From Candidatus Aadella gelida (GTDB lineage Bacteria; Omnitrophota; Gorgyraeia; Tantalellales; Tantalellaceae), in assembly GCA_030765205.1 (NCBI GenBank), contig JAVCDB010000094.1, positions 1 to 33,001 of the forward strand: 33,001 nucleotides of DNA, in the 5' to 3' direction. The notes beneath the pieces were generated by a model. That model made no database searches. It saw only the letters and a list, made by a program, of their open reading frames with translations, and was not told where the DNA came from. Within the stretch, counting starts at the first letter, position 1, and each line of letters opens with the position of its first letter. Of this stretch, positions 18,989-28,294 are shown piece after piece. A program made the position numbers and the translations under genes.

Positions 18989-19945
18989 TTACTTATATTC
19001 TGTTCCCTTTAATCTTTCCACATAATGCTGGCTGGAAAAAGATGCTGTTGCTCCGTCACCGCAGGCAGTTACCACCTGGTGGAGTATTTTTGAACAACAG
19101 TCTCCTGCGGCAAAAATTCCTTCAGCTGAAGTTTTCATGCCGGCATCTACTTTTATTCCGCCCTTATCTTCACGTTCCACTATTCCTTCAAGAAACCCCG
19201 TATTGGGCTCCCATCCGGTAAAAACAAAAACCCCGTCACAGGAAAGATCCGTATCTTCACCTGTTTCCATGTTGTTTACCGTCACAGATGTGACTTTCTG
19301 TTCCCCATTGATCTTCTTGATAACGGAATTCCAGATAAATTCTATTTTATCGTTTTCCTGCGCCCTTTCCTGAAGTATTTTCGCGGCACGCAATCTGTTC
19401 CTGCGATGTATTAATGATACTTTTTTGCCGAACTTAGTCAGATACAATGCTTCCTCAACAGCTGTATCTCCTCCGCCAATAACAACGATATCTTTGTCCT
19501 TAAAGAAAGCACCGTCACATGTCGCACAATACGATACTCCTTTCCCAGTCATTTCTTCTTCTCCGGGTACACCTATCTTCTTAGCTTTCGCGCCTGAAGC
19601 TACTATCACAGAAAGCGCTTCATGAACACCGCTCTCATCCTCCACCTGAAAGATGCGTACACCGTCTTCAATACGTTCGGAAAGCTTTGTCACTGTCCCG
19701 ACATGACTTTCTATGCCAAATTTCTCGGCCTGTTTTTTGAAAATGCTTATCAATTCGAATCCGGTGGCTTTTTCCACTCCGGGATAATTCTCTATGATCT
19801 CTGTCATAGTCGCCTGACCCATGACCTCAAAACTTTCGATCATAAGCGTTTTCATGCGGCTTCTTGAAGTATATATACCCGCAGTTAACCCGGCAGGACC
19901 GCCGCCGATTATGATAATATCATATATCTCTTTCTTCTTTTCCAT
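18989..19945 (-). CDS. trxB: Thioredoxin reductase
   Basis: 318 aa; [84 protein letters not shown]. Confidence 0.96.
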   Translation of the reverse strand: MEKKKEIYDIIIIGGGPAGLTAGIYTSRSRMKTLMIESFEVMGQATMTEIIENYPGVEKATGFELISIFKKQAEKFGIESHVGTVTKLSERIEDGVRIFQVEDESGVHEALSVIVASGAKAKKIGVPGEEEMTGKGVSYCATCDGAFFKDKDIVVIGGGDTAVEEALYLTKFGKKVSLIHRRNRLRAAKILQERAQENDKIEFIWNSVIKKINGEQKVTSVTVNNMETGEDTDLSCDGVFVFTGWEPNTGFLEGIVEREDKGGIKVDAGMKTSAEGIFAAGDCCSKILHQVVTACGDGATASFSSQHYVERLKGTEYK

Positions 19946-19975
19946 CCTATCCCTTTCTTTTTGCAGATCTCGCCA

Positions 19976-20686
19976 CTATATACGAAAAATCGATCCCGCT
20001 TTTACTGAAACACAATTACGATGATACTGACCGCTAAATATACGTTTTGCTTTTTCCCCGGAACAATGTGTGGGGCCGGTCTTTTTGATCCCGAATGCTT
20101 TTAAATCGGATATTATGTCGCTTATAGCTTCTCTTTCTAACCCGTCAAGATGAAATCCCCCCAAAACCATATACATATTTTCCGTATCAAAATTCTTTTT
20201 CGTGTATTTTAAGATATTTAGTATCCCGGGATGTGCGCATCCCGTAATAATTGATGTCCCTTTATCGCCTTTAATCACCAATGCCTGCTCGGGAAGATAC
20301 TCATCATTATATTCTCCGGCAAGTTCTCCTGTAACAAAAATGTTCGGCACAATTTCTATTGGTTCAATAGCGGTTATAAGCTCCCCTCCCAATTCCTTAA
20401 CACATTTTTTGAAAGTATCACTAAATGACGGGCATGCATAAACTTTTAACCCACGTTTACGTCTTAAGATCTCCCACAGGCCGCTTGTATGATCCCAATG
20501 ATCATGAGAGATCACTACGGCTTCAAGTTTATCCGTATTTATTTTCATTCTGTTCATATTCTCTATGAGATTATTTGGGATTTCACCTGTGTCGAATAGG
20601 ACTTTTCCATCAATCAGACAAGAAAATCCTTCCCCTGATAATAATCCTTTTTTTGCTTCCCTGTCATATATAACCTTAATATCCAT
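19976..20686 (-). CDS. MBL-fold metallohydrolase (dihydropterin/ribofuranosylaminobenzene phosphate synthase-like subgroup)
   Basis: 236 aa; VVISHDHWDHTSGLWEIL, SIITGCAHPGILNILKYTKK, LGGFHLDG...GPTHCSGEKA. Confidence 0.88.
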   Translation of the reverse strand: MDIKVIYDREAKKGLLSGEGFSCLIDGKVLFDTGEIPNNLIENMNRMKINTDKLEAVVISHDHWDHTSGLWEILRRKRGLKVYACPSFSDTFKKCVKELGGELITAIEPIEIVPNIFVTGELAGEYNDEYLPEQALVIKGDKGTSIITGCAHPGILNILKYTKKNFDTENMYMVLGGFHLDGLEREAISDIISDLKAFGIKKTGPTHCSGEKAKRIFSGQYHRNCVSVKAGSIFRI

Positions 20687-20688
20687 TC

Positions 20689-21354
20689 CTACCCCCTGTC
20701 TCCGAAAATCTTAGTCCCGATTCTAACTATATTGGCCCCTTCATCAATTGCGACTTTATAAGAATTTGTCATACCCATTGAGAGATAATCCATTGTTACG
20801 CCGGCGATCTCTTCTTTTTTTATTTTATCAAAAAGTTCTTTTGTATTTGAAAAGTACGGTCTAGCGTTCTCGGGATCACCCGAAAGCGGGCCCATTGTCA
20901 TTAAGCCCCTAACCTTTATATTAGACAATAAAGCTATTTTTTTTACCAGTTTGATTGCGTCTTCCGGATAAACACCGCTCTTTTGGCTTTCCTTCCCGCT
21001 GTTTATCTCTATAAAAACAGACATTGTCTTCCCTAAAGCAGCACATTTTCTATTGATAGCTTCTGCTAGCTTCAAAGAATCAACTGTCTCAATAACATCG
21101 AAAATCTCAATAGCTTTTTTTACTTTATTCTTCTGCAAATGACCGATGAAATGCCATTTTACCTTATGTCCTATATCGCGGAATGCTCCGGCAGCTTCCT
21201 GAACATAATTTTCTCCGATTATCCCTACTCCGCCCTCGATCGCTTCCTCTATTTCACTCGTAGTTCGGGTTTTTGCTGCTGCTACCAACTCAACATTCTG
21301 CGGCAGACCCTCAAGTATAGCCTCGACATTTTTCCTTATCAAACCAGTCTCCAT
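20689..21354 (-). CDS. YggS/PLPBP family pyridoxal-phosphate-homeostasis protein
   Basis: 221 aa; VELVAAAKTRTTSEIEEAIEGGVGIIGENYVQEA, WHFIGHLQKNKVKKAIEIFDVIETVDS, RGLMTMGPLS, LSMGMTNSYKVAIDEGANIVRIGTKIFG. Confidence 0.95.
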   Translation of the reverse strand: METGLIRKNVEAILEGLPQNVELVAAAKTRTTSEIEEAIEGGVGIIGENYVQEAAGAFRDIGHKVKWHFIGHLQKNKVKKAIEIFDVIETVDSLKLAEAINRKCAALGKTMSVFIEINSGKESQKSGVYPEDAIKLVKKIALLSNIKVRGLMTMGPLSGDPENARPYFSNTKELFDKIKKEEIAGVTMDYLSMGMTNSYKVAIDEGANIVRIGTKIFGDRG

Positions 21355-22014
21355 TTATTCTATAGTAAGACTTCTTGGTGCTTTATTTTTTTCATGATCC
21401 CTGGGCATGCGGATTTTCTTCATGTCCTCAAGTTTATTGTTTTTTTTCAAGCGTTCGTATATAGCTATCCACACACAATCTCTATCCTTGTCGGTCTCAC
21501 ATTTACCATTTTTTGCTCCGCCGCAAGGTCCATTGATCAGAGACTTAGGGCATCTCGTAACCGGACAAATAGCTCCCGTAACAGAAAGTGTACATTCTCC
21601 GCACAAGGAACATTTTTGCTCAAATTCAGCCTCTTTTAAAGTGATTTTTTTTATCTCTCCCTGGAAGAGCGTATCATTGGTTGGAAAAATAGATGCATCA
21701 GCAATTATCTCACATACAGCCTGCGTTCCCCCTCCACAAGACATACCCAGTAAAGCGTCAGAAGAATTTATCTCTTTCTTCTTCCTGCGATATAACCGCT
21801 TTATCTCCAATAAGTTGCAAGCAGGATCAAGCACCGCACATCCGGTAACTTTTTTCCCTTTGTCCGAAAGAACCTTTTCCATCGCCTTTATCTCTTTCTC
21901 TCCACCGGTCCTACAGGTAGTAGCACAAAGCTGGCACCCGATCAGGAATATTTTCTTTTTATGCTTAATAGTCTCTAAGATCTCATCAATAGGCTTTTGT
22001 CTAGTAATAATCAT
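21355..22014 (-). CDS. MTHFR C-terminal-domain (MetV-like) cysteine-rich protein
   Basis: 219 aa; CQLCATTCRTGGEKEIKAM, DPACNLLEIKRL, MSCGGGTQAVCEI, CSLCGECTLSVTGAICPVTRCPKSLINGPCGGAKNGKCE. Confidence 0.87.
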   Translation of the reverse strand: MIITRQKPIDEILETIKHKKKIFLIGCQLCATTCRTGGEKEIKAMEKVLSDKGKKVTGCAVLDPACNLLEIKRLYRRKKKEINSSDALLGMSCGGGTQAVCEIIADASIFPTNDTLFQGEIKKITLKEAEFEQKCSLCGECTLSVTGAICPVTRCPKSLINGPCGGAKNGKCETDKDRDCVWIAIYERLKKNNKLEDMKKIRMPRDHEKNKAPRSLTIE

Positions 22015-22060
22015 AGTTACTAATTATATACCTCATATTGTTTTTTAACAAGCAGAAGTA

Positions 22061-24328
22061 TCAGCTCACCTTCAAGGCAGCCAACACCGTTAAATTCACA
22101 AGTGCCGTTAACATACATGTACCAACAATTCCGAGCACTGGTATCAAAACAGCTGCAGCCAACAATGATCCAACACATGCACCCGCTAGGTCAAGACCAT
22201 AACTCACTCCGGCAACCTCTCCTGCACCCGATATATCTTTTGCACATATCTTGTTAGCAAGAGGAAACTGTATTCCTCCCATTATCCCGGCAATTATCGG
22301 TATAAAAGTAAGCAGAATATTAGATCCTAGCCATGACATTACTGGAGAATCAGTCAACGAGAGCCATTTGAACATAAACGGTAAAACAAGGGAATATAGA
22401 CATATTCCCACCTGAACGAGAATAAATATTTTTACATAATCGCGAATATTTCCTATTCTCTTTTCAATTAGTATCCCACCCACAGCTAACCCAGCCATGA
22501 ACGAAGCAATTATTATGCCCAGTTTGTAGAAAACATATCCGTATATAGCTTGAAACGACAATATCACCGCTATCTGAACAATAATTTCAAAAAATCCTGT
22601 TGTCATCACCGCCAGAAGAACGATCCTTTCGACCCCTCTTTTTCTTCCAGCAAGACTGAAAAATAGCATCGCTAAACAAATAAGTACAGTTAAAAGCCAA
22701 ATCCATTCTTCTCTGATCCTAAACAATATTTTTCTAAAGAATGGTTCATCGAAATGTGTGCTCCAAAAAGACGTGGCATAATAATTGGATATAGGTCTAA
22801 AATCAGAGTTTACATCCATCTCTGATGCCGCGTCATTGAGCAAATCGTTCAGATATATAACTCTTTCTTCAGAAAATCTATCAATCAGATACGGTTCACG
22901 TATATATTTAGTGTCCAGCATCCTTTCCTGGATTCTACGGCTGAGAACTTTAGGATCATAAGTAAGCATCCCCTTTTTGTTAGATGCTAAAAAATATGCT
23001 CTATCTCCGGGAAGAACCAAAACATCGGGAAACACTTTTTTAAGACTTATGTATAATGAACCTAAATACCTTTTAAGTTCTTCCCCTACATAATTCTCTG
23101 ATGACGTCACCGAAAACGACACCACCCCGCCTGGTCTTAGTTTTCTGTTTATCTCCCTAAAAAAGTCTACAGTATAGAATCTGTTTATCTGAGCGGTATA
23201 CGGATCTCCAAGATCTATTATCACGCAATCATACTTCTTATCTACCTGTTTTATAAAGAATCTTGCGTCAAGATTTATTACATTTACCTTCTCATCTCCT
23301 ATTCCTTTCGTCTCGGGCAGATATTTCTCTGCCATAGTTATTATGGTGGGATCTAACTCCAGATAATCAATCTCCTTCACAGGATGTTCTAATATTTCAG
23401 ATAATGTCCCGTTCATCCCGCCGCCAATCAAAAGCACTCTCTCAGGGCTCTTTGTCTCAAGCAATGCCAAGTGAGCGGTATTCTCGGCTGAAAACCTGTC
23501 AGGTACCGTATAAAGATGTAATCCGTTCTCATATATCGAGTGTTGCTTCCTCTGTTCAGTGATAACGATGTTGCCGTAAACAGAGTTTTCAGACGCTTTT
23601 ACCTTAAATCCTTTCCATAACAATTTTGCCGAAAAGTCTTCCAGATACTTTCCTCCCGAGAAGAACACAGCAGCAGCTGCGATCAAAAGTATCACGTTAC
23701 CGATCCTTTTGCGAAAAATAACATTCTCTTTTCCCGCGCAATGATGCCTCATAATAATTGATAACGCGAAATTGACGAACCCCAGGACCACAAGAATATA
23801 CATGGGCGGAAAATTCCTAATAAGAAAATAGGTTCCCAATAACCCTCCGGCAAGCGCACCTATAGCTTCGAGGACATAAACTTTTGCTACACCGAAAAAA
23901 GGATCTTCTGTGAAAGTGCTCCACACACGGCAACCTAAAGAGAACATTGCTCCCATCAAAAAACTAGCAGCACTCAAACCCGTGAAAACTATGATCATCA
24001 TCGGAATATAACCTATCATCTCTCCGATCGAGATACCTAGTAATCCCCGTGAAGATCGTATAAATAGGAGCGTAACAGGAAGGATAACCGCTAAAACTGA
24101 TTGGCAAATTGAATATATCCGCGCCTTATCATAACGTGCTATTCTGAATTTAACCGAAGCATAACTGCCCACAGCTCCCCACAGAAGCCATCCAGCCAGC
24201 ATTATTCCTATTGAAAGTTCATTTCCATAAAAGACCACCAGAAGTTCGCGCATAAAAACTACCTGCGCTAACATGGCGGTAAACCCCAGAAGCAGCAATG
24301 ATATAAAAACGGTTTTCTTGAAACTCAT
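22061..24328 (-). CDS. Membrane protein with internal spermidine/spermine-synthase-like (Rossmann) domain
   Basis: 755 aa; N- and C-terminal polytopic regions around LYTVPDRFSAENTAHLALLETKSPERVLLIGGGMNGTLSEILEHPVKEIDYLELDPTIITMAEKYLP...DARFFIKQVDKKYDCVIIDLGDPYTAQINRFYTVDFFREINRKLRPGGVVSF. Confidence 0.88.
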   Translation of the reverse strand: MSFKKTVFISLLLLGFTAMLAQVVFMRELLVVFYGNELSIGIMLAGWLLWGAVGSYASVKFRIARYDKARIYSICQSVLAVILPVTLLFIRSSRGLLGISIGEMIGYIPMMIIVFTGLSAASFLMGAMFSLGCRVWSTFTEDPFFGVAKVYVLEAIGALAGGLLGTYFLIRNFPPMYILVVLGFVNFALSIIMRHHCAGKENVIFRKRIGNVILLIAAAAVFFSGGKYLEDFSAKLLWKGFKVKASENSVYGNIVITEQRKQHSIYENGLHLYTVPDRFSAENTAHLALLETKSPERVLLIGGGMNGTLSEILEHPVKEIDYLELDPTIITMAEKYLPETKGIGDEKVNVINLDARFFIKQVDKKYDCVIIDLGDPYTAQINRFYTVDFFREINRKLRPGGVVSFSVTSSENYVGEELKRYLGSLYISLKKVFPDVLVLPGDRAYFLASNKKGMLTYDPKVLSRRIQERMLDTKYIREPYLIDRFSEERVIYLNDLLNDAASEMDVNSDFRPISNYYATSFWSTHFDEPFFRKILFRIREEWIWLLTVLICLAMLFFSLAGRKRGVERIVLLAVMTTGFFEIIVQIAVILSFQAIYGYVFYKLGIIIASFMAGLAVGGILIEKRIGNIRDYVKIFILVQVGICLYSLVLPFMFKWLSLTDSPVMSWLGSNILLTFIPIIAGIMGGIQFPLANKICAKDISGAGEVAGVSYGLDLAGACVGSLLAAAVLIPVLGIVGTCMLTALVNLTVLAALKVS

Positions 24329-24334
24329 GATATG

Positions 24335-25507
24335 TTATTCCCAAATACCGGCTATAGAATACCCACAGAACCCGCATTTACCCTTTTTGACATTATTCTC
24401 AAGCACTTTGTACCCCATCCTCTTAATAACGGTTTTCCCGCAACCGGGACATACAGTATTTTCCGCCTCAAGTTCCGGAACATTACCTATATACACATAA
24501 TGCATACCCTCTTCCAAAGCTACATCTCTTGCAGAACGAAGCGTTTCTATAGGCGTGGGGTAAAGTGACCGAAGTTTGTATTGTGGCCAGAATCTTGAAA
24601 AATGTATAGGAACATCCTTTCCTAACTCGTCACGTATCCATCTTACCATTTTGCGTATATCATCCATATTATCATTAAGAGTGGGAACGATAAGATTGGT
24701 TATTTCTATCCATACACCATTTTCTTTCATAATGGTAAGTGTTCTTAATATATCGTCAAGATCCTGTGAACATACTTTTCTCAAATACTCTTTATTAAAT
24801 CCTTTAAGATCAACATTTGCCGCATCAATAACCCCGCTTAACTTCCTCATCGGTTCGGCATTGATCTTCCCTCCTGTTACCATAATATTGCGAACACCAT
24901 TCTCCCTTGCGAGAATCGACGAGTCGAGAACATATTCATAAAAAACTATCGGTTCAGTATAGGTATACGCAATTGATCTGCAGCTATTATTAATGGCCGC
25001 TCCTACAAGATCTTTTACTGATAATCTTCTATTGGTGGTTTCTTCCGGAGGTCTTTGAGATATTGTCCAGTTTTGACAATACTTGCACCTTGAATTACAT
25101 CCAGCGGTGGCTACTGAAAAAGCTTTGCTTCCCGGAAGCATATGGAATAAAGGTTTCTTCTCGATAGGATCAACATGAACAGAACAGATCAACTCGTATA
25201 CCAGCGTGTACAATTTACCCTTAACAGGCTCTCTTACCCCGCAAAACCCTCTTTGCCCATCCGCTAAAAAACATTTGTTAGGGCACAAGAGACATCTAAC
25301 AGCACCGTCACCGGCATTTTCATAAAACATGGCCTCTTTCATGCCACGTTTTTCACCTATAAGTGCATACGCCTTATACTTGGAGAACATATCAAACAGA
25401 TAGATCGACGCCCCAGCACTTATACCTATCGCAGCGCATTTCTTAAGAAAATCACGTCGCGAGATCTTTTTGTGCCATATACTTTCCGGAACATTGAGGT
25501 CTTTCAT
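24335..25507 (-). CDS. AmrS-like radical SAM protein with N-terminal twin-arginine (Tat) signal
   Basis: 390 aa; KKISRRDFLKKCAAIGISAGASIYLFDMF (Tat motif SRRDFLK plus hydrophobic stretch), CLLCPNKCFLADGQRGFCGVRE, ATAGCNSRCKYCQNWTISQ (CxxxCxxC), C-terminal CPGCG...CGFCG. Confidence 0.9.
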   Translation of the reverse strand: MKDLNVPESIWHKKISRRDFLKKCAAIGISAGASIYLFDMFSKYKAYALIGEKRGMKEAMFYENAGDGAVRCLLCPNKCFLADGQRGFCGVREPVKGKLYTLVYELICSVHVDPIEKKPLFHMLPGSKAFSVATAGCNSRCKYCQNWTISQRPPEETTNRRLSVKDLVGAAINNSCRSIAYTYTEPIVFYEYVLDSSILARENGVRNIMVTGGKINAEPMRKLSGVIDAANVDLKGFNKEYLRKVCSQDLDDILRTLTIMKENGVWIEITNLIVPTLNDNMDDIRKMVRWIRDELGKDVPIHFSRFWPQYKLRSLYPTPIETLRSARDVALEEGMHYVYIGNVPELEAENTVCPGCGKTVIKRMGYKVLENNVKKGKCGFCGYSIAGIWE

Positions 25508-25522
25508 GCCTTGTCCTTTATC

Positions 25523-26161
25523 TTATTCTGAAACCCTTACCTGTATCTTACTTGCCAAATCCTTATCCACCGCGAACTGGCTTTCTCCTATCTGGAACAA
25601 ATACGCGGGACGCCGGCGAAGCAGCTGTACAGATAGTCCCGGCAATATGCCCATTGAAGTAAGTTTATTAAGCACTTTACTGTTCTTGGTACGTATATAC
25701 GCTATTCGGCCGCGCTGTTTAGGTCTGCATTCCGAAAGAGGCGCTATGACCTTCTGAGGCATTTTTCTGTTATCCCTACAACATTTACCTTCCGGGATAC
25801 TGCTCCCATGAGGACAAGTCATTGGATGCCCAAGCAAAGTACATATATTTGATTCCACATCTTTTTGCAGGGCATGCTCAAACTTACATCCTAGTTCATG
25901 CAGTTTGGCAGGTTTAACCATAAGAACGTCCGCAAGGAGCCTTTCTGACAAACGATGCCGCCTGACACAGCTGCGCGATTCTCTCCAACCTTTGTCTGTA
26001 AGTTTGAGGTCATTTTTGTCCTGTTCCGCATACCCTCCGGCTATCAAGTCTTTTCCGTCAGGATCATCGCATGCCATATCCAGCATCCAGACAGTCTCCT
26101 TTTCTTTGTTCATGATCCAATATTTTTCCAATATTTCCTGGGCTCTTTCTGAAATATTCAT
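25523..26161 (-). CDS. DtxR/MntR-type metalloregulator fused to a C-terminal FeoA/SH3-like domain
   Basis: 212 aa; N-terminal wHTH, HRLSERLLADVLMV, CKFEHALQKDVESNICTLLGHPMTCPHGSSIPEGKCC, C-terminal RIAYIRTKNSKVLNKLTSMGILPGLSVQLLRRRPAYLFQIGESQFAVDKDLASKIQV (FeoA). Confidence 0.9.
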   Translation of the reverse strand: MNISERAQEILEKYWIMNKEKETVWMLDMACDDPDGKDLIAGGYAEQDKNDLKLTDKGWRESRSCVRRHRLSERLLADVLMVKPAKLHELGCKFEHALQKDVESNICTLLGHPMTCPHGSSIPEGKCCRDNRKMPQKVIAPLSECRPKQRGRIAYIRTKNSKVLNKLTSMGILPGLSVQLLRRRPAYLFQIGESQFAVDKDLASKIQVRVSE

Positions 26162-26340
26162 TTTCTTTTCTTCCTTTCAATAAAACTTTTAATTTTTTTG
26201 ATCCATGCCGGTTCGGGAACGACCATATACCCGCACCGAGGACACTTTATTTTACCGCATTGACTGAATATAGAACATCCCTGGCATCCTTTTTTTTCTC
26301 CGCAAGACTCGAACTCTAACCCGCAAAACGAACACTTCAT
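26158..26340 (-). CDS. Small 8-Cys zinc-ribbon-like protein embedded between feoB and dtxR-feoA
   Basis: 60 aa MKCSFCGLEFESCGEKKGCQGCSIFSQCGKIKCPRCGYMVVPEPAWIKKIKSFIERKKRK; 4-bp overlaps with both neighbours. Confidence 0.85.
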   Translation of the reverse strand: MKCSFCGLEFESCGEKKGCQGCSIFSQCGKIKCPRCGYMVVPEPAWIKKIKSFIERKKRK

Positions 26341-28283
26341 AATTTTACTCCAAGACCGTTAAGTATAGAATTAAGCAAAAACCCTATAAAAAAAGCGAAC
26401 GGAAAGATAAAAAGCGCCATCCCTATGGCCATAAGCTTACCTCTCTCTTTCCATGTCACAACAAACTGGGCCACGCACGGCACAAAAAGTGTAAGAACAA
26501 CTGACGCAATTAGCAGCCCGTTCCCTCCCAGCTCTCCGCTTTTTGCCAGATCAAAAAGACCCGCAGCACCAAAATCTCGTCTGAAAAAACCGTACAGGAA
26601 AGCCGGAGAAGCATTTTCCGGTATCCCGGCCCATTTCACCGGATACGCCATAAATCTCACCAGAATATCGAATATACCCGTTATTTTGCCTACCCATATC
26701 ATGACACTTGCCGCAATAAAAACTGGTATTATCTCCTTAAAATACCAGACCATCCTAGTATATGTCTTTGTGAACACGTTAACAAAACTCGGCATTCTTA
26801 ACGGAGGCAGCTCCATAAAAAAGGATACATCTTCCCCTTTGACAAGTATTTTTCCAAGAAATCCTACTAAAAGAAAAACCATCGCCACCGTTCCCGCCCA
26901 GATACACATCATCATCGGTTTTCCGCCCATCAACCCCAAAAGAACGCCTAATTGAGCAGAACAAGGTATCGCGAGAGCCAGAAGAAAAGTAGCAATTATC
27001 TTTTCTTTTTTTGATTCTAAAGTTCTGGTCACGATAGTAGCCATAGTATCGCATCCGAACCCCAGGGTTAAAGGAATAACAGAACGTCCGCTAAGCCCGA
27101 TCTTCTTGAACATGCGATCAACCAGCATAGCTAACCTAGGCAAATATCCCGTATCTTCAATTATCGAAAATGCCACGAAAAATGTAAAGACTATAGGTAA
27201 TATTATTGCAAAAGCATACCTAGCCCCCAAAGTTATTATCCCATATTCTCCCGCAAACAATCCGAAGAATATCCCGTCACCAAACATTCTATGAAAAATT
27301 ATATCTACATTAGGGTTAACATACTTTTCGAACACATTGGCTTCTATAAGGTCTACCAATGTACCCGCCCCAAATTCACCCACAAACTTGTAAAGACCGA
27401 ACCAGAGTACCGCAGCTAATATGGGTAGACCCAGAATAGGATGCACCATTATCTGACTAAGCCCTTCTTTCCACCCGCTGCTCTTCCGCGTTGCGGCACC
27501 TAAACGCTCTTCAAGCACTTCCTGCGCTGTTTCGTGCCTGGCAATGGAAATCTCCCTCTCTATCCTTTCGTGAGGCAGTCCCGCCGTTATCTCCTTTATG
27601 CTTTCATGTTCTTTCTCTTCCTTAAGAACATCCAACCCATATTCATCGTTCTGCAATACCAAAAGTGCTAAAGCTCTGGAAGACAAGACGTATCGGTTTT
27701 TTATCAACCCATACAGATCCCGAATTTTATCTTCCACCTCGGCAGGATAAACCACTTTTTTAACATCTGTGAACTTGTATCTATCTTCCATCACCTCAAC
27801 TATCCTAGAACACAGATTCTCTACCCCGAGCCCTTGAGTTGCCACAGTCTCCACAACGGGAATTCCAAGATCATGTTCCAAATGCGCGATATTCATTTTC
27901 ATCCCGCGCGCCAGAAACTCATCATAAAGGTTCAGCACCAGTATCACGGGTTGACCGGTCTCTATAAGCTGGAGTGTAAGCGGCAGCATTCTCAACATAT
28001 TTTTTGCGTCAACCACATGCAGCAGGCATCCTGCATCCTCGCTAGTCACAATTTTTCGCGCAACATCCTCTTCAGAAGTTATAGGCCGCAACGAATACAT
28101 TCCTGGAGTATCAATAACAGAGAACTTATGATGCGCTCCCACCTTAATGTTCCCGTGCGAAACATCAACGGTAGTTCCCGGATAATTACTTACCGTGACA
28201 TAACTCCCCGTTAGAGCATTAAAGATAGCGCTCTTACCCACATTAGGACTGCCAACAAGAATTACTTTTTTATCCTGACCCAT
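26337..28283 (-). CDS. feoB: Ferrous iron transporter FeoB
   Basis: 648 aa; GTPase G1 VGSPNVGKSAIFNALTG, SNYPGTTVDVSHG, IDTPGMYSL, NLYDE; membrane gate motifs FFVAFSIIEDTGYLPRLAMLVDRMFKKIGLSGRSVIPLTLGFGCDTMATIVTRTLESKKEK. Confidence 0.97.
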   Translation of the reverse strand: MGQDKKVILVGSPNVGKSAIFNALTGSYVTVSNYPGTTVDVSHGNIKVGAHHKFSVIDTPGMYSLRPITSEEDVARKIVTSEDAGCLLHVVDAKNMLRMLPLTLQLIETGQPVILVLNLYDEFLARGMKMNIAHLEHDLGIPVVETVATQGLGVENLCSRIVEVMEDRYKFTDVKKVVYPAEVEDKIRDLYGLIKNRYVLSSRALALLVLQNDEYGLDVLKEEKEHESIKEITAGLPHERIEREISIARHETAQEVLEERLGAATRKSSGWKEGLSQIMVHPILGLPILAAVLWFGLYKFVGEFGAGTLVDLIEANVFEKYVNPNVDIIFHRMFGDGIFFGLFAGEYGIITLGARYAFAIILPIVFTFFVAFSIIEDTGYLPRLAMLVDRMFKKIGLSGRSVIPLTLGFGCDTMATIVTRTLESKKEKIIATFLLALAIPCSAQLGVLLGLMGGKPMMMCIWAGTVAMVFLLVGFLGKILVKGEDVSFFMELPPLRMPSFVNVFTKTYTRMVWYFKEIIPVFIAASVMIWVGKITGIFDILVRFMAYPVKWAGIPENASPAFLYGFFRRDFGAAGLFDLAKSGELGGNGLLIASVVLTLFVPCVAQFVVTWKERGKLMAIGMALFIFPFAFFIGFLLNSILNGLGVKL

Positions 28284-28294
28284 TATTTTCCCTT

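Noticed and set aside
21407-22048. Plus-strand 213-aa ORF
   Set aside because: Shadow of the MetV-like gene; composition reflects reverse complement of its Cys/Lys codons.
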